DNA of 64,000 nucleotides, from assembly GCF_001468265.1 (NCBI RefSeq), contig NZ_LNRZ01000004.1, positions 62,001 to 126,000 on the forward strand, given 5' to 3'. A program made the translations under genes and the position numbers. Positions 27,172-36,671 of the stretch are shown here, in pieces. A model generated the notes under the pieces. That model made no database searches and was not told the origin of the DNA. It worked only from the letters and a program-made list of their open reading frames with translations. This stretch comes from Sphingopyxis sp. H050 (GTDB taxonomy: Bacteria > Pseudomonadota > Alphaproteobacteria > Sphingomonadales > Sphingomonadaceae). Each line of letters opens with the position of its first letter. Position 1 is the stretch's first letter.

Positions 27172-28929
27172 GTGAGCGAGGACAGCGAGTTCTGCGTCCG
27201 GCCGGGCAAGGCCAAGCGTAGCAAGGCGCAGGGGCGCAATGCGCGCGGTCTGGTGGCTGAGGTGCTGCGCGTCGCGGCGATCCACAGCAGCGGCAGGCGC
27301 ACCGGGGGCGGGCCGCGCCGTGGCGGCCAGTCGAGTTTCGGCCGGGGCCGCACGGCGTTCGCGCGCAGTCGCCTGTTCGGCTCGGGCCGGCGAGTGATGG
27401 TCAAGATGCTGCCCGTCACCACGCGCAGTCGAGGCGGGCGGCGCATGGCGCCGCTGTCCGCGCACGTCGCCTATCTAAAGCGCGAGGGCGTGACCCGCGA
27501 TGGCTCGCCGACCCGGATGTTCGACGCGGCCGGCGACAACGCAGACGATCGCGCCTTCACTGACCGTTGCAAGGACGATCGTCATCACTTCCGCATCATT
27601 GTATCGCCAGAGGATGCGGCCGAGCTGACGGACCTGCGCGAATACACGCGCGACCTCATGCGCCAAATGGAGACGGACCTGGGCACGCGGCTCGATTGGG
27701 TCGCGGTCGATCATTGGAACACCGACAATCCGCACGTCCATCTGCTTGTGCGCGGGCAGACCGACCAGGGTGCCGATCTCGTCATCTCCCGCGACTACAT
27801 CAGCCACAATCTCCGGTCGCGCGCGCAAGACTTGGCTTTCGCCGAGCTGGGGCCGAAACCCGAACATGAGGTGCAGCGCGCGCTCGACCGCGAGGTGACG
27901 GCAGAACGCTGGACCCGGCTCGATGCCGAGATCCAGCGTTCTGCCGACGAGCTGGGCGTGATCGACCTGCGCGCCGAGCGGCCCGGCCCGGACGATCCGC
28001 GCCTCCGCCGGTTGATGGTCGGCAGGTTGCAGCATCTGGAAACGATGGGCCTCACTGCCGAGGGCGAGCCCGGCCAATGGGCCGTCGCCGAGGGCGCGCA
28101 GGCGAAGCTCCGCGAGTTGGGCGCGCGCGGCGACATCATCCGCACGATCGGCGCGGCGCTCAAGGACCGCGGGCAGGACCGGTCGCTCGACAGCTACGCG
28201 GTCCTCAGCGGCGCGCCCGACAAGCCGATCGCCGGCCGGTTGATCGACAAGGGGTTGCACGACGAGCTGACCGGCACGGCCTATGCGGTGATCGACGGCA
28301 CAGACGGCCGCACGCATCATGTTCGGCTCCCCGGCATCGAGGCGCTAGAGCATAGCCCGGCGATCGGCGGTATCGTCGAGCTGCGCGCAATCGGCAAGCC
28401 CGGTGAGCCGAAACCGACCCTGATCCTTGCCACGCGGTCGGACCTCGACCTCACCGCGCAGATCAAGGCGCCCGGCGCGACGTGGCTCGACCATCGGCTG
28501 ATCGAGCGCGGCGCGAGCGTCGCGGACAGAGGGTTCGGCGCCGAGGCGCGCCGCGCGATGGACGCGCGCACCGATCATCTTGTCCGCGAAGGACTGGCGC
28601 GCCGCTACGGCGAGCGGACCGTGTTCGAGCGCGGACTGATCGACACGCTGCGCCGCCGCGAGCTGGACGCCGTTGGCGCGAAGATCGCCAGCGAAACCGG
28701 GCTGGCCTATCGGCCGACGCAGGCCGGCGAGAAGATCGCCGGTGTCGTGCGGCAGCGTCTCGTGCTCGCCTCCGGCCGCTTCGCCATGATCGACGACGGT
28801 CTCGGCTTCCGCCTCGTGCCCTGGGCCAGCGCCCTCGAACAGCAGCTTGGCCGACAAGTCGCGGGCGTGATCCGCGATGGCGGCGGCCTCGACCTCGCGC
28901 TGGGCCGCAAACGCGGCCTCGGTCTGTAA
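27172..28929 (+). CDS. Relaxase with DUF3363 domain
   Basis: Encodes 585 residues from GTG. A basic N-terminus (KAKRSKAQGRNARG, SSFGRGRTAFARSRLFG) precedes a VirD2-like relaxase domain with the metal-binding HVH in WNTDNPHVHLLVRG near residue 190. The C-terminal half (about 250-580) matches the DUF3363 extension. This two-part protein is the usual relaxase of tripartite and trb-type conjugative elements and nicks the DNA at oriT, staying bound to it through transfer. The ribosome binding site is weak. The TraG gene follows after 19 bases. Confidence 0.82.
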   Translation: MSEDSEFCVRPGKAKRSKAQGRNARGLVAEVLRVAAIHSSGRRTGGGPRRGGQSSFGRGRTAFARSRLFGSGRRVMVKMLPVTTRSRGGRRMAPLSAHVAYLKREGVTRDGSPTRMFDAAGDNADDRAFTDRCKDDRHHFRIIVSPEDAAELTDLREYTRDLMRQMETDLGTRLDWVAVDHWNTDNPHVHLLVRGQTDQGADLVISRDYISHNLRSRAQDLAFAELGPKPEHEVQRALDREVTAERWTRLDAEIQRSADELGVIDLRAERPGPDDPRLRRLMVGRLQHLETMGLTAEGEPGQWAVAEGAQAKLRELGARGDIIRTIGAALKDRGQDRSLDSYAVLSGAPDKPIAGRLIDKGLHDELTGTAYAVIDGTDGRTHHVRLPGIEALEHSPAIGGIVELRAIGKPGEPKPTLILATRSDLDLTAQIKAPGATWLDHRLIERGASVADRGFGAEARRAMDARTDHLVREGLARRYGERTVFERGLIDTLRRRELDAVGAKIASETGLAYRPTQAGEKIAGVVRQRLVLASGRFAMIDDGLGFRLVPWASALEQQLGRQVAGVIRDGGGLDLALGRKRGLGL

Positions 28930-28948
28930 CCCCGAAAAGGAGTCCTCA

Positions 28949-30922
28949 ATGTCCGCCACCAAGATTCTTTGGGGCCAGGTCTTCGCCGTCTTCCTGATCG
29001 TGCTCGCCGGGGTGTGGGGTGCGACGCAGTGGACGGCCGCCGCGCTCGCCTATCAGCCCGAGCTGGGGCCGCCCTGGTTCGCTGCGTTCGGCTGGCGCGT
29101 CTATCCGCCCCCGGCCTTCTTCTGGTGGTGGTTCTCGTTCGACGCCTATGCGCCCGCGATCTTCCAGACCGGCGCCTTCATCGCCGCGTCGGGCGGCTTC
29201 GTGTCGATCGCGGTCGCGATCGGCATGTCGGTGTGGCGGGCGCGCGAATTAAAGAACGCCGAGACCTATGGCTCGGCTCGCTGGGCGACCGAGCGGGAGG
29301 TGCGCGCAGCCGGGTTGCTAGGGCCGAACGGCGTGGTGCTTGGCAAGCTCGCCGCCGATTATCTGCGCCACGACGGTCCCGAGCATGTGCTGTGCTTCGC
29401 GCCCACGCGCAGCGGCAAGGGCGTCGGCCTTGTCGTGCCGTCACTGCTGACCTGGCCGGCCTCGGCGATCGTGCATGACATTAAGGGGGAGAACTGGACG
29501 CTGACCGCCGGCTTTCGATCGCGCCACGGCCGGGTGCTGCTGTTCGATCCGACCAACGCGGCGTCCGCTGCCTACAACCCGCTGCTGGAGGTGCGGCGCG
29601 GCCAGTGGGAGGTGCGCGACGTGCAGAATGTCGCCGACGTGCTGGTCGATCCCGAAGGCAGCCTCGAGCGTCGGAACCACTGGGAGAAGACCTCGCACTC
29701 GCTGCTGGTCGGCGCGATCCTCCATGTCCTCTATGCCGAGCCGGACAAGACCTTGGCGGGCGTCGCCGGGTTCCTGTCCGATCCCGGTCGCACGATCGAG
29801 CAGACTCTGGCCGCGATGATGGCGACGCCGCACCTGGGCAAAGCCGGCGTGCATCCTGTCGTTGCTTCCGCCGCGCGCGAGCTGCTGAACAAGTCCGACA
29901 ACGAGCGATCGGGCGTGCTCAGCACGGCGATGTCGTTCCTTGGCCTGTATCGCGATCCCGTCGTCGCGCAGGTCACGCGCGCTTGCCAATGGCGCATATC
30001 GGATCTGGTCGAGGGCGATCGGCCGGCAACGCTCTATCTGGTCGTGCCGCCCAGCGACATATCCCGCACCAAGCCGCTGATCCGCCTCATCCTCAACCAG
30101 ATCGGGCGCCGGCTGACCGAGGAGCTGACCCCGAAGGGCAACCGGCATCGGGTGTTGCTGATGCTCGACGAGTTTCCCGCGCTCGGCCGGCTCGACTTCT
30201 TCGAATCCGCCCTGGCGTTCATGGCCGGCTATGGACTCAAGGCGTTCCTCATCGCGCAGTCTCTCAACCAGATCGAAAAGGCTTACGGCCCGAACAACGC
30301 GATCCTCGACAACTGCCATGTCCGCGTGAGCTTCGCCACGAACGACGAGCGGACCGCCAAGCGTGTGTCGGACGCCCTCGGCACCGCGACCGAGATGCGG
30401 GCGATGAAGAACTATGCCGGGCACCGGCTGTCGCCGTGGCTGGGGCACTTGATGGTGTCGCGGTCGGAGACCGCCCGCCAGCTCCTCACGCCGGGTGAGG
30501 TGATGCAGCTCCCGCCCGACGACGAGATCGTGATGGTGGCGGGCGTCCACCCGATCCGCGCGAAGAAGGCGCGCTACTATCAGGACCGGCGGCTGTCCGA
30601 GCGGATCATGGCGGCGCCGGCGTCCGTGGCTGCCACGATCCGTCCCGACGATTGGACCGGGCGGCAGGCGGCCGCCGATCCAAAGCAGGTCGCGCGGATT
30701 GTCCGCGATGCGGAAGACGCGGCCAATGCCGGTCTGCGCCGGGAGCCCGAACTGCCCGAGCATGTCGCCATCGCGCCCGAAACGGCAGCACCGCCAGCCC
30801 AGGAGTTCGCCATCGTCGATGACGAACGGGACGACGCGGCGCGGCAGGCGGCCGTGCGGCGCCGGATGCAGGGACTTGCGCGGCAAGCGTCGCTCGACCC
30901 CGGCGACGGCATCGAGCTGTAG
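28949..30922 (+). CDS. traG: Conjugal transfer coupling protein TraG (VirD4-like)
   Basis: Encodes 657 residues. There are two N-terminal membrane regions (about 7-28 and 63-95), then the TraG/VirD4 ATPase: Walker A-like FAPTRSGKGVG near 152 and Walker B LLMLDEFPALG near 405. It also has the family motifs WEKTSHSLLVGAILHV and RVSFATNDERTAKRVS. It links the relaxase-DNA complex to the mating channel at the inner membrane. The C-terminal tail is acidic. AAAAGGAG lies upstream of the ATG. Confidence 0.93.
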   Translation: MSATKILWGQVFAVFLIVLAGVWGATQWTAAALAYQPELGPPWFAAFGWRVYPPPAFFWWWFSFDAYAPAIFQTGAFIAASGGFVSIAVAIGMSVWRARELKNAETYGSARWATEREVRAAGLLGPNGVVLGKLAADYLRHDGPEHVLCFAPTRSGKGVGLVVPSLLTWPASAIVHDIKGENWTLTAGFRSRHGRVLLFDPTNAASAAYNPLLEVRRGQWEVRDVQNVADVLVDPEGSLERRNHWEKTSHSLLVGAILHVLYAEPDKTLAGVAGFLSDPGRTIEQTLAAMMATPHLGKAGVHPVVASAARELLNKSDNERSGVLSTAMSFLGLYRDPVVAQVTRACQWRISDLVEGDRPATLYLVVPPSDISRTKPLIRLILNQIGRRLTEELTPKGNRHRVLLMLDEFPALGRLDFFESALAFMAGYGLKAFLIAQSLNQIEKAYGPNNAILDNCHVRVSFATNDERTAKRVSDALGTATEMRAMKNYAGHRLSPWLGHLMVSRSETARQLLTPGEVMQLPPDDEIVMVAGVHPIRAKKARYYQDRRLSERIMAAPASVAATIRPDDWTGRQAAADPKQVARIVRDAEDAANAGLRREPELPEHVAIAPETAAPPAQEFAIVDDERDDAARQAAVRRRMQGLARQASLDPGDGIEL

Positions 30923-30931
30923 GAGGCGATC

Positions 30932-31360
30932 ATGCGGACCCGGCTCAACGTCTATTTCCCGCCCGCGCTCGCCAAACAGGTTGACGAGCTGGCGATCCGG
31001 CGACGCATATCACGCTCGGCGATCGTGGAGGCGGCGGTGGCGTCCTACCTGTCGCCGGACGGCACCGACCGGATGGAGGCGGCGTTCGCGCGCCGGCTCG
31101 ATCGCCTGTCGCGGCAGGTGCAGCGGCTGGAGCGCAATACCGGACTGAGCACCGAGGCACTGAGCCTGTTCGTCCGTTTCTGGCTGTCCGTGACCCCGCC
31201 GCTGCCCGACGAAGATCAGGCAGCGGCGCAGGTCAAAGGTCGTAAACGCTACGAGGGTTTTATCGAGACGCTTGGTCGGCGCTTCGCCAGCGGCAAGACC
31301 CTCATGGACGAAATACCGGAGGATGTCTGGCCGCGGTCAACATCGCCCGAGTCGGAGTAG
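30932..31360 (+). CDS. Ribbon-helix-helix (CopG-like) protein
   Basis: Encodes 142 residues. The N-terminal RHH (TRLNVYFPPALAKQVDELAIRRRISRSAIVEAAVASYL) binds DNA; a basic coiled segment (AFARRLDRLSRQVQRLERN) and the C-terminal FVRFWLSVTPPLPDEDQ block follow. Genes like this are a constant element between traG and trbB in many alphaproteobacterial elements; it may regulate transfer or help the relaxosome. It starts 9 bases after traG. Confidence 0.8.
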   Translation: MRTRLNVYFPPALAKQVDELAIRRRISRSAIVEAAVASYLSPDGTDRMEAAFARRLDRLSRQVQRLERNTGLSTEALSLFVRFWLSVTPPLPDEDQAAAQVKGRKRYEGFIETLGRRFASGKTLMDEIPEDVWPRSTSPESE

Positions 31361-31533
31361 CAGAAGCGCGCCGACCTTGATGTAGTCTGCAAGAGACTTC
31401 GCCTCCGGCACCGTATCTACCGCCCCCTCTACTACGCCGATAACTAGCTGTTGCGACGCGAGCATTGCTGCGTCTCTTGATGTGCCCCTGACGCCGGGCG
31501 GCGGTTCGCCCGGCCCAATCGAGGGGCCAGTCG

Positions 31534-32520
31534 TTGACCGTCCAGCCAATCCGATCCGAGGCGAAATCACGCGGCGCGCGGATGCTGCGCACGGCGCTGG
31601 GACCGTCGATCACAGCCTGGCTCGACGACCCCGCCGTCATCGAGGTGATGCTGAACCCGGACGGCCGACTTTGGCTCGATCGGCTCGGCGAGGGGATTAG
31701 CGATACCGGCGAGATGCTGTCCGCCGCAGACGGCGAACGCATCGTCCGGCTGGTCGCGCACCATGTCGGTGTCGAGGGTCATGCTCGCAGCCCCCGCGTC
31801 TCGGCCGAACTGCCCGAGGGGGGCGAACGGTTCGAGGGATTGCTGCCACCCGTCGTCGCGGCGCCGGCCTTCGCTATACGCAAGCCCGCCGTCGCCGTAT
31901 TCACGCTCGACGATTACGCACGCGCCGGGATCATGTCGGCAGTTGAGGCCGAGGCGTTGCGCCACGGCGTCGAGACCCGCGCCAATATTCTCGTCGCTGG
32001 TGGGACCGGCGCGGGCAAGACAACGCTGGTCAACGCGCTGCTCGCCGAGGTGGCAAAGACCGCCGATCGCATCGTCCTGATCGAAGACACGCGCGAACTG
32101 CAATGCGCCGCGCCCAACCTCGTCGCCATGCGCACCAAGGATGGCGTGGTGTCTCTCGCCGAGCTGGTCCGCTCATCACTGCGCCTGCGTCCCGACCGCA
32201 TCCCGATCGGCGAGGTGCGCGGTGCCGAGGCGCTCGACCTCATCAAGGCGTGGGGCACCGGCCATCCCGGCGGGGTCGGCACGATCCACGCCGGCACCGG
32301 GCTAGGCGCGCTGCGCCGCATGGAGCAGCTCATCCAGGAGGCCGTCGTCACGGTCCCGCGCGCGCTGATCGCCGAGACGATCGACCTGATCGCCGTGCTG
32401 GTGCGCGACGCGCACGGGCGTCGGCTGACCGAGCTGGCCCGCGTTGAAGGGCTCGATCCCACGACCGGCGATTACCGCCTCGCATCCCTTTCCACCACCC
32501 AATCGGGAGACCTGCCATGA
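31534..32520 (+). CDS. trbB: Conjugal transfer ATPase TrbB
   Basis: Encodes 328 residues from TTG, with GAGGGG 8 bases upstream. The VirB11-type secretion ATPase shows Walker [10 protein letters not shown] near 156, the Asp box [10 protein letters not shown], Walker B-like [12 protein letters not shown] and the His box GGVGTIHAG. It forms a hexamer on the cytoplasmic face and powers pilus assembly. A gap of 173 bases separates it from the RHH gene, which is large for this operon; the rest of the trb genes overlap or almost touch. It overlaps trbC by 4 bases. Confidence 0.92.
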   Translation: MTVQPIRSEAKSRGARMLRTALGPSITAWLDDPAVIEVMLNPDGRLWLDRLGEGISDTGEMLSAADGERIVRLVAHHVGVEGHARSPRVSAELPEGGERFEGLLPPVVAAPAFAIRKPAVAVFTLDDYARAGIMSAVEAEALRHGVETRANILVAGGTGAGKTTLVNALLAEVAKTADRIVLIEDTRELQCAAPNLVAMRTKDGVVSLAELVRSSLRLRPDRIPIGEVRGAEALDLIKAWGTGHPGGVGTIHAGTGLGALRRMEQLIQEAVVTVPRALIAETIDLIAVLVRDAHGRRLTELARVEGLDPTTGDYRLASLSTTQSGDLP

Positions 32521-32849
32521 TCCATGCCATTCGGCATGGCGCACGCCGCGCCATGCTTACCACCACCGCCGGCGTGGTCGCGCTGACCTTCGCCGTTCCG
32601 GCCCGTGCCGGTGGATCGTCGATGCCCTGGGAAGCGCCGCTCCAGTCGATCCTCGAAAGCATCGAGGGGCCGGTGGCGAAGATCGTGGCGGTCATCATCA
32701 TCATCGTGACCGGCCTGACTTTGGCGTTCGGCGACACCAGCGGCGGGTTCCGCCGGCTGATCCAGATCGTGTTCGGCCTGTCGATCGCGTTCGCAGCCAG
32801 CTCCTTCTTCCTGAGCTTCTTCAGCTTCGGCGGCGGGGCGCTGGTCTGA
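32517..32849 (+). CDS. trbC: Pilin precursor TrbC
   Basis: Encodes 110 residues: an N-terminal signal with a hydrophobic core ending PARAG, then a short periplasmic segment and two membrane helices (VAKIVAVIIIIVTGLTLAFG and LIQIVFGLSIAFAASSFFLSFF). This is the VirB2/TrbC pilin layout; the mature pilin is expected to be processed by TraF. The ATG overlaps trbB by 4 bases, and its stop overlaps the trbD ATG. Confidence 0.9.
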   Translation: MIHAIRHGARRAMLTTTAGVVALTFAVPARAGGSSMPWEAPLQSILESIEGPVAKIVAVIIIIVTGLTLAFGDTSGGFRRLIQIVFGLSIAFAASSFFLSFFSFGGGALV

Positions 32850-33121
32850 TGCTCGACGTGGCCGAACCGATCGCGGGTTTCCATGCTCCCGTTCACCGGG
32901 CGCTGACCGAGCCGATACTGCTCGGCGGTGCCCCGCGGGCGCTCGCCATCGTCAACGGAACGCTGGCGGGCGCGATCGGCCTCGGCCTGCGGCTGTGGAT
33001 CGCAGGCCTGGTCATCTGGGCCATCGGCCACGGGCTGTCCGTCTGGGCCGCCCGCCGCGACCCGCAATTCGTGGACGTGGCCCGCCGCCACCTCCGCTTG
33101 CCTGTTTGGATGCGGCCATGA
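32849..33121 (+). CDS. trbD: Conjugal transfer protein TrbD
   Basis: Encodes 90 residues, the VirB3-like small inner membrane protein. It has the FHAPVHRALTEPILLGGAPR N-terminus, then two hydrophobic stretches (LAIVNGTLAGAIGLGL, LWIAGLVIWAIGHGLSVWA) and the DPQFVDVARRHLRLP tail. It starts at the ATGA overlapping the trbC stop and overlaps trbE. Confidence 0.88.
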   Translation: MLDVAEPIAGFHAPVHRALTEPILLGGAPRALAIVNGTLAGAIGLGLRLWIAGLVIWAIGHGLSVWAARRDPQFVDVARRHLRLPVWMRP

Positions 33122-35607
33122 TGAGCTTGCGCGAATATCGTAGCAAAGCTGCAAACCTGCCAGACTTCCTGCCCTGGGCCGCGCTGGTCGGCGAAGGGGT
33201 CGTGTTGAACAAGGACGGCTCGTTCCAGCGCACTGCGAGGTTTCGCGGCCCCGATCTCGACAGCGCGACGCCGGCCGAGCTGGTCGCCACGACTGCGCGA
33301 TTGAACAATTCGCTGCGTCGGCTTGGCTCAGGCTGGGCGATCTTCGTTGAGGCGCAGCGCACGCCTGCGCTCGACTATCCGGAAGGCCACTTTCCCGATC
33401 CTGTGTCGTCGCTGGTCGAGTTCGAGCGCCGCGAACAATTCCGCGAGGAAGGCGCACACTTCGAGAGCCGCTATTTCCTGACGCTGCTGTGGATGCCGCC
33501 CGCAGAGGAAGCGGCGCGCGCCGAAGGCTGGCTTTACGAGGGCCGGGCCACGACCGGCGTCGATCCGTGGGAACTGCTCAAGGGCTTTACCGATCGCAGC
33601 GACCGCGTCCTCAATCTGGTCGAGGGATTCGTGCCCGAGGTCCGCTGGCTCAATGACGCCGAGACGCTGACCTACCTGCACAGCACGGTCTCGACCCGCC
33701 GCCAGCGCGTGCGCGTGCCGGAAACGCCGATGCACCTCGACGCCCTCTTGGCGGACGAGCCGCTGACCGGCGGGCTGGAACCGCGCCTGGGCGACCATCA
33801 CCTCCGCACGCTCACCATCGTCGGCTTTCCGAGCGTGACGTTCCCCGGCTTGCTCGACGAGCTGAACCGGCTCGCCTTCGAGTATCGCTGGGCGACGCGG
33901 GCGATCATGCTCGACAAGACCGACGCGACCAAGCTGCTGAGCCGCATCCGCCGCCAGTGGTTCGCCAAGCGCAAGAGCGTCGTGGCGATCTTGAAGGAGG
34001 TGATGACCAACGAGGCGTCGGTCCTGATGGACAGCGACGCCTCGAACAAGGCCGCCGACGCCGACACCGCCCTGCAGGAACTGGGTGCCGATTATGCCGG
34101 CATGGCCTACGTCACCGCCACGGTGACGGTGTGGGACCGCGATCCCGCCATCGCCGCCGAGAAGCTGCGGCTGGTCGAGAAGGTCATCCAGGGCCGCGAC
34201 TTCACCGTCATTCCCGAGGGCATGAACGCGATCGAGGCGTGGCTGGGAAGCCTGCCCGGCCACATCTACGCCAATGTCCGCCAGCCCCCGATCTCCACCA
34301 TCAATCTCGCCCACCTGATCCCCCTGTCAGCAGTATGGGCGGGGCCGGAACGGGACGAGCATTTCGGTGCGCCCCCCTTGCTCTATGGCAAGACCGAAGG
34401 CTCGACTCCGTTCCGGTTTTCCCTTCACGTCGGCGACGTCGGCCACACGCTGATCGTCGGCCCGACCGGCGCCGGCAAGTCGGTGCTGCTCGCGCTGATG
34501 GCGATGCAGTTCCGCCGCTACGAGAACGGCCAGGTCTTCGCCTTCGACTTCGGCGGCAGCATCCGCGCCGCCGCGATCGGCATGGGCGGCGATTGGCAGG
34601 ACTTGGGCGGGATGCTCGCCGACGAGGCGGGTGACGGCGTGCAGCTCCAGCCTCTCGCCCGGATCGACGATCCGTCCGAGCGTGCGTGGGCGGCGGAATG
34701 GCTCGCGGCGATCCTCGTCTCCGAAGGCGTCGCGGTCGATCCGCAGGCGAAAGAGCATTTGTGGTCGGCGCTCGGGTCGCTTGCCAGTGCGCCCGCGCCG
34801 GAACGCACGCTGACCGGGCTGGCCGTGCTGCTCCAGAGCCAGCAGCTCAAGCAGGCGCTCGCTTCCTATTGCCTCGGCGGGCCGTGGGGTCGGCTGCTCG
34901 ACGCAGAGGTCGAGCGTCTCGGCGAGGCGTCTGTCCAGGTGTTCGAGACCGAGGGCTTGGTTGGCGCCGGATCGGCCGCCGCTGTCCTGTCCTATCTGTT
35001 CCACCGGATCGAAGGCCGGCTGAACGGCTCGCCGACGCTCATCATCATCGACGAGGGTTGGCTAGTTCTCGACAGCCCGCAGTTCGCCGCGCAACTCCGC
35101 GAATGGCTGAAAACGCTGCGCAAGAAGAACGCCAGCGTTGTGTTCGCCACGCAGAGCCTCGCCGATATTGAAACCTCGAACATCGCGCCGGCCATCATCG
35201 AAAGCTGCCCGACGCGCATCTTCCTGCCGAACGAGCGCGCGGCCGAGCCGCAGATCGCTGCCATCTACGAGCGGTTCGGGCTCAACGCCCGACAGATCGA
35301 AATCCTCAGCCGGGCGACGCCCAAGCGCGACTATTACTGCCAGTCGCGGCGCGGCAACCGGCTGTTTGAGCTGGGGCTTGGCGAGGTCGCGCTGGCCTTC
35401 GCCGCCGCTTCTTCCAAGACCGATCAGCTCCGCATCACCGAACTCGTCGAGACACACGGTCGCGAGCACTTCGCCGCCGAGTGGTTGCGCCATCGCGGCT
35501 TGGCCTGGGCGGTCGATCTCCTTCCCGACCCCCAACCTGATCCGCTGGCCGGTCGCCGGGAAGATGCCGGCCAGCTTCCCCTTGCCTTGAAGGACATGAC
35601 CCCATGA
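33118..35607 (+). CDS. trbE: Conjugal transfer ATPase TrbE (VirB4-like)
   Basis: Encodes 829 residues. The N-terminal CagE/TrbE region is followed by the ATPase: Walker A GPTGAGKS near 450, and Walker B LIIIDEGW near 642. The motif FAFDFGGSIRAAAI and the C-terminal FLPNERAAEP and TPKRDYYCQSRRG are family marks. It is the main energy component of the mating channel at the inner membrane and interacts with TrbB and TrbC. It overlaps trbD by 4 bases, and trbJ by 4 bases. Confidence 0.95.
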   Translation: MMSLREYRSKAANLPDFLPWAALVGEGVVLNKDGSFQRTARFRGPDLDSATPAELVATTARLNNSLRRLGSGWAIFVEAQRTPALDYPEGHFPDPVSSLVEFERREQFREEGAHFESRYFLTLLWMPPAEEAARAEGWLYEGRATTGVDPWELLKGFTDRSDRVLNLVEGFVPEVRWLNDAETLTYLHSTVSTRRQRVRVPETPMHLDALLADEPLTGGLEPRLGDHHLRTLTIVGFPSVTFPGLLDELNRLAFEYRWATRAIMLDKTDATKLLSRIRRQWFAKRKSVVAILKEVMTNEASVLMDSDASNKAADADTALQELGADYAGMAYVTATVTVWDRDPAIAAEKLRLVEKVIQGRDFTVIPEGMNAIEAWLGSLPGHIYANVRQPPISTINLAHLIPLSAVWAGPERDEHFGAPPLLYGKTEGSTPFRFSLHVGDVGHTLIVGPTGAGKSVLLALMAMQFRRYENGQVFAFDFGGSIRAAAIGMGGDWQDLGGMLADEAGDGVQLQPLARIDDPSERAWAAEWLAAILVSEGVAVDPQAKEHLWSALGSLASAPAPERTLTGLAVLLQSQQLKQALASYCLGGPWGRLLDAEVERLGEASVQVFETEGLVGAGSAAAVLSYLFHRIEGRLNGSPTLIIIDEGWLVLDSPQFAAQLREWLKTLRKKNASVVFATQSLADIETSNIAPAIIESCPTRIFLPNERAAEPQIAAIYERFGLNARQIEILSRATPKRDYYCQSRRGNRLFELGLGEVALAFAAASSKTDQLRITELVETHGREHFAAEWLRHRGLAWAVDLLPDPQPDPLAGRREDAGQLPLALKDMTP

Positions 35608-36362
35608 AGCCCAATATCCTGCGCCGCGCCATGCTGGCCGGCGCCATCGCCACGTCGAGCATGATCGGCATCACCGCCGCCACGCCGGCGCACGCTCAGT
35701 TCGGCGGGATCGTCTATGACCCGACCAATTACGCGCAGAACGTGCTGACGGCCGCGCGGTCGCTCCAGCAGATCAACAACCAGATCCAGCAAATCCAGCA
35801 GCAGGCGACCAGCCTCATCAACGAGGCGCGCAATCTGGCGTCGCTGCCGTTCAACTCGCTCCAGCAGTTGCAGCAGCAGGTGCAGCGCACCCAGCAGCTT
35901 CTCGGCGAAGCCCAGCGCATCGCCTACGACGTGCAGAACGTCCAACAGGTCTTCAACGGCCGCTACAAGGGCGCGGCGCTCACCGGCACCCACGCGCAGA
36001 TGGTCGCTAACGCCAATGCGCGCTGGGAGGATAGCGTCGGCGCGTTCGAGGATGCGCTGCGTGTGCAGGCTGGCGTCGTCGGCAATATCGACGGCGCGCG
36101 GACGACGATGGACGGCGTGGTCACGTCTAGTCAGTCGGCGACCGGCGCGCTCCAAGCCGCGCAGGCGGGCAACCAGCTTCTCGCGCTGCAATCGCAGCAG
36201 CTCGCGGACCTGACGGCGCTGCTCGCCGCGCAGGGCCGGGCGCAGGCGCTGGATTCGGCGCGCAACGCGGCCGTTGAAGCCGAGAGCCGCGAACGTCTGC
36301 GCCGCTTCCTGACGCGGTCCACCGGCTATCAGCCGGGCAACGCCCGCATGTTCCACGACTAA
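35604..36362 (+). CDS. trbJ: Conjugal transfer protein TrbJ (VirB5-like)
   Basis: Encodes 252 residues: signal peptide ending AHA-QFGG, then FGGIVYDPTNYAQNVLTAARSLQQINNQ and a long Gln-rich helical region (IQQIQQQATS, SLQQLQQQVQRTQQLL) forming a coiled coil, as in VirB5. It is a minor pilus component exported to the periplasm. The next gene, trbK-alt, starts 5 bases after the stop. Confidence 0.9.
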   Translation: MKPNILRRAMLAGAIATSSMIGITAATPAHAQFGGIVYDPTNYAQNVLTAARSLQQINNQIQQIQQQATSLINEARNLASLPFNSLQQLQQQVQRTQQLLGEAQRIAYDVQNVQQVFNGRYKGAALTGTHAQMVANANARWEDSVGAFEDALRVQAGVVGNIDGARTTMDGVVTSSQSATGALQAAQAGNQLLALQSQQLADLTALLAAQGRAQALDSARNAAVEAESRERLRRFLTRSTGYQPGNARMFHD

Positions 36363-36367
36363 CGCCC

Positions 36368-36670
36368 GTGGACAGCAAGCTCCTCGCGCGCATCGGCGCG
36401 GTCATCTTCGTCGCCATCGCCATCACCATGACGGCGATCGAGATGAGCCGTGCGCCAGAGCCACCGCGCGCGGGGCCGGCGGCCGTCGCCGAGACATCGG
36501 CGACGGACCCGCTGCTGATCGAGCTGCGCCGCTGCCAGTCGATCGGCGCGGCCGGGGCGAGTGACCCGGATTGCCTGCGTGCCTGGGCCGAGAACCGTCG
36601 CCGGTTCCTCGCGCCCGGTGCGCTTCCCGCTGCCCGCATCGCCGATGGCGCGACCCCACAGGAGAACTGA
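36368..36670 (+). CDS. trbK: TrbK-alt, putative entry-exclusion lipoprotein-type membrane protein
   Basis: Encodes 100 residues from GTG. There is one N-terminal membrane segment (IGAVIFVAIAITMTAIEM), a Pro/Ala-rich stretch and a C-terminal region with two Cys (RRCQSIGA, PDCLRAWAENRRRF), like the alternative TrbK found in this position in trb clusters. TrbK limits repeat transfer into cells that already carry the element. It starts 5 bases after trbJ and is followed by trbL after one base. Confidence 0.8.
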   Translation: MDSKLLARIGAVIFVAIAITMTAIEMSRAPEPPRAGPAAVAETSATDPLLIELRRCQSIGAAGASDPDCLRAWAENRRRFLAPGALPAARIADGATPQEN

Positions 36671-36671
36671 C

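Noticed and set aside
30945-31533. Insertion of an extra gene between the RHH gene and trbB
   Set aside because: No frame in the 173-base gap has a start and coding character; the gap is only longer than others in the operon.
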